The notes beneath the pieces are model-generated. The model worked only from the letters and a program-made list of their open reading frames with translations. It was not told the DNA's origin and did not search any database. Source: AP-15 sp963703745 (lineage in GTDB: Bacteria > Pseudomonadota > Alphaproteobacteria > ATCC43930 > CGMCC-115725). From it: DNA of 64,000 nucleotides. Made by a program: the position numbers and the translations under genes. Location: positions 682,001-746,000 of the forward strand of contig CAVPFL010000005.1 in assembly GCA_963703745.1 (NCBI GenBank), in the 5' to 3' direction. This document shows, in pieces, positions 34,683 through 43,020 of the stretch (positions are counted from its first letter, which is position 1; every line of letters begins with the position of its first letter).

Positions 34683-35153
34683 TCACGCCGCGCGGGCGGT
34701 TGATCCCGGCATCCATCCCAAAAAAAGCGCCGTGCCGAGCCCCCATAGACCGTTGACGATCGGGCCGACGAGAATACCGGGGAAATGAAAGCCATTGCCG
34801 GCCGGCAGGCCTTTGAGGGGGAGGACGACGAACCAGGCAACCAGCGTCGGGAAGATCGCGCCGAATATGATGGCGCCGACCCAGTAGCCGCCGGGGCCGC
34901 GGGCGAGCCACTGCTCAACTAGAACGAAGACGATCCCCCATACCCCGCCCCAGAAGGAGAGCGAGATGAACTGCGGCACGCCGAACGGCGGCACCGGGTT
35001 CATGTTGTAGGGCATCCCGGGCGTCATGCCGAGGGAATGGAGCACAAGCAGCCCGATCTGGTGGAAGATCAAGGTTGCGACGAAGCCGGCGATAAATCCG
35101 AAAAGCAGCCGCGTCGCTGAGGTGGATGACTGGAGTGATACCGATTGTGCCAT
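34683..35153 (-). CDS. Small integral membrane protein of unknown function
   Basis: A 156-residue protein with four likely membrane segments: LLFGFIAGFVATLIFHQIGL, ISLSFWGGVWGIVFVLVEQW, VGAIIFGAIFPTLVAWFVVL and VNGLWGLGTALFLGW. I do not recognise a named family, though similar hypothetical proteins are common in alphaproteobacteria. It converges tail-to-tail with the tartrate dehydrogenase-like gene 3 bp away. A GGGGGGAAATA stretch upstream of ATG 35153 can serve as ribosome site. Confidence 0.75.
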   Translation of the reverse strand: MAQSVSLQSSTSATRLLFGFIAGFVATLIFHQIGLLVLHSLGMTPGMPYNMNPVPPFGVPQFISLSFWGGVWGIVFVLVEQWLARGPGGYWVGAIIFGAIFPTLVAWFVVLPLKGLPAGNGFHFPGILVGPIVNGLWGLGTALFLGWMPGSTARAA

Positions 35154-35296
35154 TATTTCCCCCCTTTCTTTTCGTCTGGCGTCGCCGCACGCACAGGAGA
35201 ATTCAACTCAAGGCGACGCGCGCCAGGCCAGCATACAACCGTTTATCCTAATTGCACAAGAACCCGAAGCCGGCCGATGCGGCCGCGGGTTCGTCA

Positions 35297-36478
35297 TTAG
35301 TGGCTTCCTGCCGCCATCAACGAGTAGCGAGGATCGGCGGCCAGGCATTCCGCATCCGGGATGCCGAGCTCCTTCCGTACAAGGTTGGTACCGAGAACCA
35401 TTGCCACCATCTTGTAGTGCGCGTGCCGGCGGCTCATGCCCTCCCGGCCCATTCCGCAATCCGACGAGATAATCAATCGCTCCGGCGGCACGTGCTTCAG
35501 CGCCTCGCGAATCAGCTCCGCCACCTGGTCCGGTCGCTCGACTTGCAGCGTGTGATGGTCGATTACCCCGATCACGATCTTCTTGTCCTTGATAATCTCG
35601 CCGATCGACGGCAAGTCGCCGACGCCGGATGAACACGTCTCAAAGGTTATCGCATCGGCGTCGACTTGGCTCAGCGCGGCAAGGGTCGGCTGGTAGCTCT
35701 GGATTTCCCGAAAGATCCGCTGTTGCGAGGGATTGCCCCAGCAGGTATGGCACCACACTTCGGTCTTGGCGCGTAGCCCCTTGACCGTGTTGTTGAAGAT
35801 CGCGACGAGTTCGTCGACATCGAGCTTCCCGAAGGTCTTGCCGCGCACCGGCACCATATGGATCTGCGGCTCCTCCATCTGGATAACCGGGCAGCCCGCA
35901 TCGGCCAACTCGTGGAGCTCGCGATTGAGCGCGTCGCTCAACGCCCAGGTACGTTCGATCGGATCCTTGTAGTATTCGTCAGCAACCGAGGCCGCGAGTA
36001 ATTCCGGCAGAATGGTCCCGAACTTGACCGGCCTTTTGGTCAGCCGCTGAGCCACCTTCCACATCGCGGTATATTGCAGATTGCCGGGGCCGACCGGCGC
36101 CGTGATCTTGGGCAGCACACGGGCTTCGAGGAAGTCGTGCAGGATGTGTCCACGGGGAGCCCCGGTGCCCATCTGATACCGGCTGGGCTCGGCCGATTGC
36201 GAAAAGCCAGCCATGTGAGCCAGCGGATAGCTTTGCCAACTCATGCCGCTGATCTGCTCGTCGAAATGCGCGTCGCCGTCCGTGACGATGTCAAGGCCGG
36301 CGGTCTCCTGCGCTCGCAGATAAACCGCGACCGCATCCTCGTACTGCTCGCGGTAGCGCAGGTTCATCATCGCTTCGAGAAAGCTGTGCGCTCCGAGGCT
36401 CGCCGTGTACCAGCTCGGCCGCGGCAACGATCCGATGATCGATGTCGGCAAAACGACATCCGCTGACGCTTTATACAT
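35297..36478 (-). CDS. Cobalamin-independent methionine synthase (MetE C-terminal)-like protein
   Basis: A 393-residue TIM-barrel protein like the catalytic C-terminal half of MetE. The zinc ligands are present: VWCHTCWGNP (His and Cys), DAITFETCSSG (Glu) and LIISSDCGMGREG (Cys). N-terminal sequence TSIIGSLPRPSWYTASLG is typical of stand-alone members, which transfer methyl groups from donors other than methyl-folate or act on unusual substrates. It lacks the N-terminal MetE domain, so true methionine synthesis from methyltetrahydrofolate is uncertain. It is divergent from the VOC genes. Confidence 0.82.
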   Translation of the reverse strand: MYKASADVVLPTSIIGSLPRPSWYTASLGAHSFLEAMMNLRYREQYEDAVAVYLRAQETAGLDIVTDGDAHFDEQISGMSWQSYPLAHMAGFSQSAEPSRYQMGTGAPRGHILHDFLEARVLPKITAPVGPGNLQYTAMWKVAQRLTKRPVKFGTILPELLAASVADEYYKDPIERTWALSDALNRELHELADAGCPVIQMEEPQIHMVPVRGKTFGKLDVDELVAIFNNTVKGLRAKTEVWCHTCWGNPSQQRIFREIQSYQPTLAALSQVDADAITFETCSSGVGDLPSIGEIIKDKKIVIGVIDHHTLQVERPDQVAELIREALKHVPPERLIISSDCGMGREGMSRRHAHYKMVAMVLGTNLVRKELGIPDAECLAADPRYSLMAAGSH

Positions 36479-36608
36479 GAGGCCTCCGATATTTGTTTGG
36501 TTCCCACTCAGGATAATTCTAGCGGCCGGCGATCAGAACGCCTTCGCGTGGCGCTTGCCGCACGCGCGGATCGCACTCATCTTTCTTGGAGACCATAAGG
36601 AGGCGTCC

Positions 36609-36971
36609 ATGACCATCGTCCTCGATCACACGATCGTCCCCGCCCGCGACAAGGAGGAATTGGCCCGCTTTTTCGCCCGCATCTTCGGTCTGGAATACAA
36701 TGGCCCGGTTTCGCACTTCGCCCCCGTGCGGATCAACGACACGCTGACCATCGATTTCGACAACTGGGACAGCTTCGAGAGGCATCACTACGCCTTCAAG
36801 GTAAGCGAAGCGGACTTTGATGGGATCTTCGATCGTGTCCGCGATGAAGGGCTGGTCTATGGCAGCGGCCCGCGGTCGGCGGAGAACATGGAGATCAATC
36901 ACCGCCATGGCGGTCGCGGCTTTTATTTCCGTGACCCGAACGGGCATCTGCTTGAGGTGTTGACGGCTTAA
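36609..36971 (+). CDS. VOC family protein (glyoxalase-like fold)
   Basis: A 120-residue protein with two beta-alpha-beta-beta-beta modules. It starts LDHTIVPARDKEELARFFAR and ends GGRGFYFRDPNGHLLEVLT, where the C-terminal Glu is a typical metal ligand with the N-terminal His. The DPNGH motif is the family hallmark. Substrate unknown; relatives include dioxygenases, fosfomycin-resistance enzymes and lyases. ATG 36609 follows AAGGAGG. A second VOC gene follows 44 bp later. Confidence 0.87.
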   Translation: MTIVLDHTIVPARDKEELARFFARIFGLEYNGPVSHFAPVRINDTLTIDFDNWDSFERHHYAFKVSEADFDGIFDRVRDEGLVYGSGPRSAENMEINHRHGGRGFYFRDPNGHLLEVLTA

Positions 36972-37015
36972 GACAGCCCCGGATGGCACTCAGCACTCAA
37001 ATGAATGGGAAAATC

Positions 37016-37399
37016 ATGTCACAATCTATCGATCAGAGGCCACCGGTGGCGGTAGGTCATGTCCGGCTTCCCACGACCGATGTCGCCAGCGCGGCGCGGT
37101 GGCTCGAATCCGTCGGTTTACGCCCGGTGTTCGCTGACGCCGACCTGGCGGTCCTCGAGTTCCGCGGTGGTACGCATGTCGTCGTCAGAAAAACAGAAGA
37201 GGCGCCGAAATCCGGCGCCGCGGCACCCTTCGACCTGATGGTGGATGATATCGAGGCGGCGCGCCGCGACTATGCCGGAAAAGGTCTCAAACCCTCGGAC
37301 ATCGCCAGGGGCCGGATCCACGACTCCTTCCACCTTGCCGGGCCAGACGGCTACGACTTCACCGTTAATTCGTCGCATGCCGGGGGACGACCTGTCTAA
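37016..37399 (+). CDS. VOC family protein, second copy
   Basis: A 127-residue VOC protein with VAVGHVRLPTTDVASAARWL, a metal site His in the first strand, GGTHVVVRK, PFDLMVDDIEAARRDYAGKG and the C-terminal LAGPDGYDFTVNS. The last acidic ligand seen in the first copy is less obvious here (DFTV), so metal binding may be altered. In-frame ATGs lie at 36983, 37001 and 37016; I take the last because the conserved part starts soon after it. The two VOC genes probably share a transcript. Confidence 0.8.
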   Translation: MSQSIDQRPPVAVGHVRLPTTDVASAARWLESVGLRPVFADADLAVLEFRGGTHVVVRKTEEAPKSGAAAPFDLMVDDIEAARRDYAGKGLKPSDIARGRIHDSFHLAGPDGYDFTVNSSHAGGRPV

Positions 37400-37441
37400 A
37401 TAATCGTCCCGCACCTCTCGGCTCCCCACTCGCCTGGCAGT

Positions 37442-38711
37442 TTACCGCGTCGGGGGTCGGCGCAAGGCCCAGAACGCGATGCAGCCGCAGAGATAGGCGA
37501 CGATCGACAGCAGGAAGGCGAGCCGATAGCTGCCGGAGAGGTCGAAGATCCACCCCGCTGCCCATGAGCCACCAGCCGAACCGATGCCGCTGCCGATCGT
37601 AATCACGCCGAGGATGGTCCCGAGCTGACGGCCGGGAAAGAGGTCGGCGGTCTTCGCTGTGATCGCGGGGCCACGGGCGCCCCAGGTCAGCCCGAAGAAG
37701 CAGGCATGCAACCACAATAGCCAGCCTTGGTCGGGGCCGGTGATCAACAAGGCGCAGACTACGCCGAGGATCGAGATGCCGTAGGCCAGGATAGCCGAGA
37801 GCTCCCGCCCGATGTAGTCCGACAGTGTACCTGTGAAAATCGTGCCGGCGATGGCGAGGAAGCTGCCCAGCCCGAGCACTCCCGCGGCGTAGAGCTTGTC
37901 AAATCCGCGATCGACGGCAAAGGCGAGCTGATGCAGCGAGACGAGGAAACTGCCGAGGCCGGTAAACAGGTAGACCGCGAAAAGCAGCCAGAAATGCGGC
38001 GTCCGCACAGCCTCGCCCAAGCTCCATTCGGGTGACGGCAGAGCGATCGAACGTCGCGCCGCGAGGCGATGGACCGGGTTCAGCCGCGATCGGGTAACGG
38101 GCGGCACGGCGAAACAGCCCACCGAGCAACGGCACGACCGCGGCCATGAACGCCGCCTGCGCCAGATAAGTGTGACGCCAACCGATGGTCGAGATCAGCA
38201 ATTGAACGAGCGGCGCCGACGCTGCGCGCCCGAAGCCGTTAGCCGATTGCACGATCGAGATTGCCATGCCGCGCCGCCGCACAAAATGGCGCGAGAGCAG
38301 CGGCACAAAGACGACGAGCCCGAGGCAGTTCGCCCCGATGGTCATGACAATCCCGTAAAGCAGGATGATCTGCCAAAGTGCGGAAATCAAAGCGCTGCCC
38401 ACGAGCCCGAGAACGAGCAGGCTACCGCCGAGCAGCAGCAGGCGGCGGGGCCCGAGCCGATCGACCAAAGCTCCGACCAAGGGCGAGCTCGCACCGGCGA
38501 CGAGCTGCGAGACCGAGTAGGCGATCGAAGTTTCGGCACGGCTCCACCGAAACTCCTCGATGAACGCCACCAGAAAGACCGCGTAGGAATGCATTAAACC
38601 GGCGCTGACGGTAAACGCAGCGAAGGCGCCGCCGAGCATCCACCAAGCTCCGCGCGACGCCGGCCGCGCGTAGCGCCACGGGCGAGACCGCCATCGAGTC
38701 ACGTCGATCAT
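37442..38711 (-). pseudogene. MFS transporter, frameshifted
   Basis: Starting at ATG 38711 the gene encodes the first six or so helices of a major-facilitator transporter (GAWWMLGGAFAAFTVSAGLM, LVDRLGPRRLLLLGGSLLVL, WRHTYLAQAAFMAAVVPLLG). After GLFRRAA the frame is lost near 38085-38110. The second half continues in another frame with RTPHFWLLFAVYLFTGLGSF, LSDYIGRELSAILAYGISIL, KTADLFPGRQLGTILGVITI and ends LAFLLSIVAYLCGCIAFWAL at 37442. A one-base indel explains it. Together the parts have a normal length of about 420 residues, so the break is young or an assembly error. Substrate unknown; relatives carry carboxylates. Confidence 0.8.
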
Positions 38712-38922
38712 CGCGAATCCTCGCCGTGTTGGAGCGATTCGGGGTGTGCTGGCGCGTCTATCCGCGTCATCGGGAGAACTGCGCGGAGCGGGCCGACTGC
38801 TGCTTTCCGCGACCTTAATCAAATGATTTTATTCAATCCCAGGTTCTGTTAACCTACTTTTACGGGTGCAGCGAATTTGCGCCGTAGTCTCGCGAATCGC
38901 GAGCCAACGAAGGATAATATAC

Positions 38923-39240
38923 ATGTGGGGCGGAATCATCGGCCTGATTATTCAGCTGATCTCTGGTGCCGTGGGCGGCAACATTGCTGGCTCGGCACTG
39001 AAGCAATATAACCTCGGGACCCTCGGCAACTCGATTGCCGGTGTGATCGGCGGTGGGGTGGGTGCCCAGATTATTGGCGCGCTGGTGGGCGGCGGAACGG
39101 GAGCTGATGTGGCTGGAGCAGGTGGCCTCGATATCGGCTCGATTATCGGTCAGATCGTCTCCGGTGGCGTCGGCGGGGGGATCTTGATGGTGATCGTCGG
39201 GTTGATCAAGCAGGCCATGGGTGGCCAACCGGCGAGCTGA
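38923..39240 (+). CDS. Small glycine-rich hydrophobic membrane protein
   Basis: A 105-residue protein that is almost entirely hydrophobic and glycine-rich, with repeats such as GLIIQLISGAVGGNIAGSAL, GVIGGGVGAQIIGALVGGG and GGILMVIVGLIKQAMGG. It could insert into membranes as two or three glycine-zipper helices. No named family is recognised. The start ATG 38923 (MWGGIIGLIIQ) follows AAGGATAATATAC. The glycine-zipper pattern is reminiscent of small toxin or channel-like proteins, but there is no antitoxin next to it, so that is only a thought. The amidase begins 24 bp downstream. Confidence 0.65.
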   Translation: MWGGIIGLIIQLISGAVGGNIAGSALKQYNLGTLGNSIAGVIGGGVGAQIIGALVGGGTGADVAGAGGLDIGSIIGQIVSGGVGGGILMVIVGLIKQAMGGQPAS

Positions 39241-39264
39241 GCCGCTCGTCAGCGCCCGTTTTTC

Positions 39265-40947
39265 GTGGCCGGCTGCAGGCGGCCGGCGGCTTATCCGCTT
39301 GTTGCCTCTCTCCTGCTTTTGATGCTGAACGTCGACGCACGGGCAGCCGTGGAGGGAAGGGTGTGTGTCGAGAATGCGACGATCGGTGATCTGCAGCAGG
39401 CGCTGACGGCGGGCCGGACAACGGCCGCCGCATTGGTGAGTGCCTATCAGGCGCGTATCGAGGCCTATGACCGGAGCGGCCAGCGTCTCAACGCAGTGCG
39501 CGAGGTGAACCCCGACGCACCGGGGATCGCCGCCGCCCTCGACGACCGCAAACTTGCCCAGCGACGCCCGCTCGAGGGTATCCCGATTCTGGTCAAGGAC
39601 AACATCGCCACAGCCGACGGGCAGCATACGACGGCGGGCTCGCTGGCGCTCGTCGACGCTCGCGGAAGTCGGGATGCGACTGTTGTCGAACTGTTGCGGC
39701 GAGCCGGCGCGGTGATCCTCGGCAAAGCCAATTTGACCGAATTTGCCAACATCCTGGCGATCGACATGCCCGCCGGCTACAGCTCGCTGGGCGGCCAGGT
39801 CAAGAACCCCTACGCACCCGAGCTCGACGACAAGGGCGTGCCGATTGTGCTGCCGGGCGGGTCGAGTTCGGGATCGGCGGTGGCCGTGGCGGCGGGTTTG
39901 GCGGCGGCGGCAATCGGCACCGAGACCTCAGGCTCGCTGCTGTCGCCGGCCACCCAGAACGGGGTCGTCACGGTCAAGCCGACGGTCGGACTGATCAGCC
40001 GCGCCGGCATCATCCCGATCGCCCACAGCCAGGATACTGCAGGCCCGTTGACGCGCACAGTGCGCGACGCGGCGCTTCTGCTGAACGTGCTGGCCGCCGC
40101 CGATCCGCTGGACCTTGCGACGGCCGAACTGCGGCGTCCGACCGATTACACGAGCGCCCTCGACAAGGACGGGCTCAAGGGAGCGCGCATCGGCGTGCCG
40201 AGCGATCCGTCCGATCCGGGTAACGATTTTTATTATGGTCCGCTGCCGCCTCGGGCCGCCGCGGTAATGCGAGATACGATCGCCGCGCTGGAGGCGCAAG
40301 GAGCGACGATCGTCCGCGCCAACATCCCGACCGAAGGCTGGATCGGCGGCCCCGGCACCGACATGGCGATTTTGAACCGCAACCCGGAAAGCCCGACGAA
40401 GAACCAGCCGGCGCGCCGGCCGATCGTCTTCGTCTATGAGCTGAAACACGACCTCAACCTCTATTTGCTCGACTGGGCCACCGGCACCGAGATGCGGAGC
40501 CTTGCCGACATCGTTGCCTTCAACGCGGCCAATGCCGATCGCGCATTGCGCTTCGGCCAGGACATATTCCTCGCGGCCGAAGCGACGCGCGGCGACCTCG
40601 GCGAGTTGGAATATGTTTCGGCTCGACAGATGGACCTGCGTGCCTCGCGCACATTAGGGCTCGACGCCTATATGGACGGCTATCGGCTCGACGCGGTGCT
40701 GTTTCCCGGCGCCGCGGGTGCCGCGATCGCCGCCAAGGCCGGCTATCCGAGTGTCCAGGTCCCCGCCGGCTTTGTCGCGGGGGTGCGCGACAAGGACACG
40801 CCGGACTATCCGTACGGCGCAACCTTCACCGGCCGCGCCTGGAGCGAGCCAACCCTACTGCGCCTCGCCTACGCCTTCGAACAGGCAACCCAGGCGCGCC
40901 GCCCGCCACCCAACCTGCCGCCGCTCGACTCGGGGTGCGCGCGGTAG
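39265..40947 (+). CDS. Exported amidase-signature family protein
   Basis: A 560-residue amidase with a signal peptide (YPLVASLLLLMLNVDARAA). The Ser-cisSer-Lys triad is visible: Lys111 in PILVKDNIAT, Ser200 in VLPGGSSSGSAVA, and Ser224 in GTETSGSLLSPAT. It resembles secreted amidases acting on peptide or aryl amides; the precise substrate is unknown. The GTG at 39265 is the likely start. The gene is close to the Gly-rich protein gene (24 bp) and 122 bp before the SMP-30 gene. Codon use matches its neighbours. Confidence 0.88.
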   Translation: MAGCRRPAAYPLVASLLLLMLNVDARAAVEGRVCVENATIGDLQQALTAGRTTAAALVSAYQARIEAYDRSGQRLNAVREVNPDAPGIAAALDDRKLAQRRPLEGIPILVKDNIATADGQHTTAGSLALVDARGSRDATVVELLRRAGAVILGKANLTEFANILAIDMPAGYSSLGGQVKNPYAPELDDKGVPIVLPGGSSSGSAVAVAAGLAAAAIGTETSGSLLSPATQNGVVTVKPTVGLISRAGIIPIAHSQDTAGPLTRTVRDAALLLNVLAAADPLDLATAELRRPTDYTSALDKDGLKGARIGVPSDPSDPGNDFYYGPLPPRAAAVMRDTIAALEAQGATIVRANIPTEGWIGGPGTDMAILNRNPESPTKNQPARRPIVFVYELKHDLNLYLLDWATGTEMRSLADIVAFNAANADRALRFGQDIFLAAEATRGDLGELEYVSARQMDLRASRTLGLDAYMDGYRLDAVLFPGAAGAAIAAKAGYPSVQVPAGFVAGVRDKDTPDYPYGATFTGRAWSEPTLLRLAYAFEQATQARRPPPNLPPLDSGCAR

Positions 40948-41069
40948 TGCGGACGAGCAGCTCGCGTGCGTCGAGGCGAGAGGATGGTATGCGGCGCCGG
41001 GAATGGATTAACCTTTCCCCGCCAGGTCGGAGCAACCTACCACCTGCTTTACCTTTGGGGAGGAGTTAG

Positions 41070-42299
41070 ATGACGCGTCACGACGAACCCAATCGGCACA
41101 GCGGCAGGACGATATCGCGGCGCACGCTTGTCGCAGCGATGGCTGTCGGCGCCGGCACCGCGGTCGCCAGGCCGCGCGACGCGATGGCGCAGGCCGAGCG
41201 CGCCGCGCCGCCGAGCACTATCACCAGCCCGCCGCGCGATTTCGGCCCCAACGGAGCGCCGACGACCTATTTCTGGGATCCGGACATTGTCGCGGTCGAT
41301 CCGATGTTCAATCAATACGCGCAGCCGAACAGCGCGATCACGCGCTTATGGACCGGTGCACTGTGGTCCGAGGGGCCGGCATGGAACGCTCAAGGCCGGT
41401 ATCTCATGTGGAGCGACATCCCTAATAATCGCCAGCTGCGCTGGCTGGAGGATAATGGCCAAGTCAGCGTCTTCCGCATGCCGTCGAACTACAGCAACGG
41501 CAACACGTTCGACTTCCAGGGCCGGCAGATTTCCTGCGAGCATCTGTCGCGCCGTGTCGTTCGCTACGAGGTCGATGGCTCGGCGACGGTGATCGCGGAT
41601 TCCTACAACGGCAAGCGCCTCAACTCGCCCAATGACGTTGTTCCCCATCCGGACGGCAGCATCTGGTTCACCGATCCGCCCTATGGCGGCCAGCTCTATG
41701 AAGGCGCGCCCGATGCGGCGGGAGGTCCAAGCAATCCAGCAGGAAAGCTCAATCCGCGGCTCGGCCGGCCGGCCGGGTTTGCGGGGTGGAAGCGCGAGTT
41801 GCCGACCAATGTCTACCGCGCCGATCCGAGCGGGCGGCTCGACGTCGTCGTCACCGAGGACCAGGTCCCCGATCCGAATGGGCTCCTGTTCTCGCCCGAC
41901 TACAAGAAGCTCTACGTCATCAGCACCGGCAAGGGCCCAGGTGACACGGGGCCGGGCGGCAAGGGCGACATGCACGTCTTCGATGTCGGACCCGACAACA
42001 AGGTCTCGAATCAAAAGCTCTTCACTGACTTCATGGTCGACGGGGTTAAATGCGGACCGGACGGCGCACGCTGCGACGTGGACGGCAATTTGTGGTGTTC
42101 GAGTAATGCCGGCCGCGCCGTCGGTTACAATGGCGTGACTGTTTGGACCCCCGCGGGCAAGCTGATCGGTCGGATCCGTTTGCCGGAGGTCGTCGCCAAT
42201 GTGTGCTTTGGCGGCCCCAAACGAAATCGGTTGTTCATGGCTGCCAGCCAGTCCCTGTATGCGGTCTACGTCAATACGCAAGGGGCGACTCCGGGGTAA
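41070..42299 (+). CDS. Exported SMP-30/gluconolactonase-family protein
   Basis: A 409-residue protein with a twin-arginine-like leader (SRRTLVAAMAVGAGTAVA) and a six-blade propeller of the SMP-30/gluconolactonase family. It shows WSEGPAWNAQGRYLMWSDIP, the NSPNDVVPHPDGSIWFTDPP metal-site loop and DPNGLLFSPDYKKLYVIST. Family members are calcium-dependent lactonases, such as gluconolactonase. Export is inferred from the leader. A ribosome site GGGAGGAG lies just before ATG 41070. A cytoplasmic relative is at 60307. Confidence 0.87.
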   Translation: MTRHDEPNRHSGRTISRRTLVAAMAVGAGTAVARPRDAMAQAERAAPPSTITSPPRDFGPNGAPTTYFWDPDIVAVDPMFNQYAQPNSAITRLWTGALWSEGPAWNAQGRYLMWSDIPNNRQLRWLEDNGQVSVFRMPSNYSNGNTFDFQGRQISCEHLSRRVVRYEVDGSATVIADSYNGKRLNSPNDVVPHPDGSIWFTDPPYGGQLYEGAPDAAGGPSNPAGKLNPRLGRPAGFAGWKRELPTNVYRADPSGRLDVVVTEDQVPDPNGLLFSPDYKKLYVISTGKGPGDTGPGGKGDMHVFDVGPDNKVSNQKLFTDFMVDGVKCGPDGARCDVDGNLWCSSNAGRAVGYNGVTVWTPAGKLIGRIRLPEVVANVCFGGPKRNRLFMAASQSLYAVYVNTQGATPG

Positions 42300-42578
42300 T
42301 CGGCAACAACCTGTACGTGGTCGCCGAATTTTCCGAGCCATTGGAATTTCCTTCGACGTGAGGCCGTTTTGTGCGTTCGGACGTACTGCGGGCATTCAGT
42401 AATTAAGGCGCCACTATGAATAATTAGGCCGATGATTGGCAATGTTGGAAAGTTAGATTGGCCAGCAAGAATTATATAATCAGTAAACCATAAAAATTTT
42501 AAATCTTGATGGAAGCGAATGTCCTATCGTCCGTTCTGGGCATGACGGCGAACACGCCGCCTATATTAGGAGCAATCG

Positions 42579-42956
42579 ATGTTGAAGTTTACGCGTCTGC
42601 CCATCGGGTTGTTGGCCTTGACTGTCGCTGGGCCGGTTTTCGCCCAGTCGGCGACGACACCCAGCCCGACACCGCCAGCAGGAGCAATGGCGCCGGCTAT
42701 GCCCACTGCCCCAAAGGTTCCGGATTCGATGTCTCACAGCACGGCGGTTGTGCCGAAGGCGGGTCTCGTCGATATCAACACTGCAACCGTCGCCGAACTA
42801 AAAGGACTGCCGGGCGTCAGTGACGCTGATTCCGCGAAAATAATCCAAGGCCGGCCTTACGCCGACAAGAACCAGCTCGTATCGCGGCACGTAGTTTCCG
42901 AAGCGACCTACGACAAGATCAAGGATCAAGTTGTCGCCAGGCAGCCCAAATCGTAG
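42579..42956 (+). CDS. Secreted helix-hairpin-helix protein (ComEA-like)
   Basis: A 125-residue protein: signal peptide (LPIGLLALTVAGPVFAQ), a Thr/Pro/Ala-rich spacer, and a C-terminal helix-hairpin-helix domain (VDINTATVAELKGLPGVSDA, then KIIQGRPYADKNQLVSR) of the ComEA/DUF655 type, which can bind DNA in the periplasm. No competence genes are adjacent, so a DNA-uptake role is only possible. AGGAGCAATCG precedes ATG 42579. The upstream 279 bp are AT-rich with a TATAAT-like hexamer at 42475-42480 that may be a promoter -10 element. Confidence 0.83.
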   Translation: MLKFTRLPIGLLALTVAGPVFAQSATTPSPTPPAGAMAPAMPTAPKVPDSMSHSTAVVPKAGLVDINTATVAELKGLPGVSDADSAKIIQGRPYADKNQLVSRHVVSEATYDKIKDQVVARQPKS

Positions 42957-42978
42957 CAGCTATTAGCGGCGACGGAGC

Positions 42979-43015
42979 AATTGGGGACCGCGGCATCAGC
43001 CGCGGCTCCCAATTT
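42979..43015. terminator. Bidirectional intrinsic terminator
   Basis: A near-perfect hairpin, AATTGGGGACCGCGGC then ATCA then GCCGCGGCTCCCAATT, lies between two convergent genes and is followed by TTTT on the plus side and preceded by a complementary AA run on the other. It should stop transcription from the helix-hairpin-helix gene and from the M3 peptidase gene. Confidence 0.85.
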
Positions 43016-43020
43016 TCTGT

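Noticed and set aside
38923..39240. Toxin-antitoxin system
   Set aside because: The glycine-rich protein recalls small membrane toxins, but no antitoxin-like gene or antisense RNA signal is visible.
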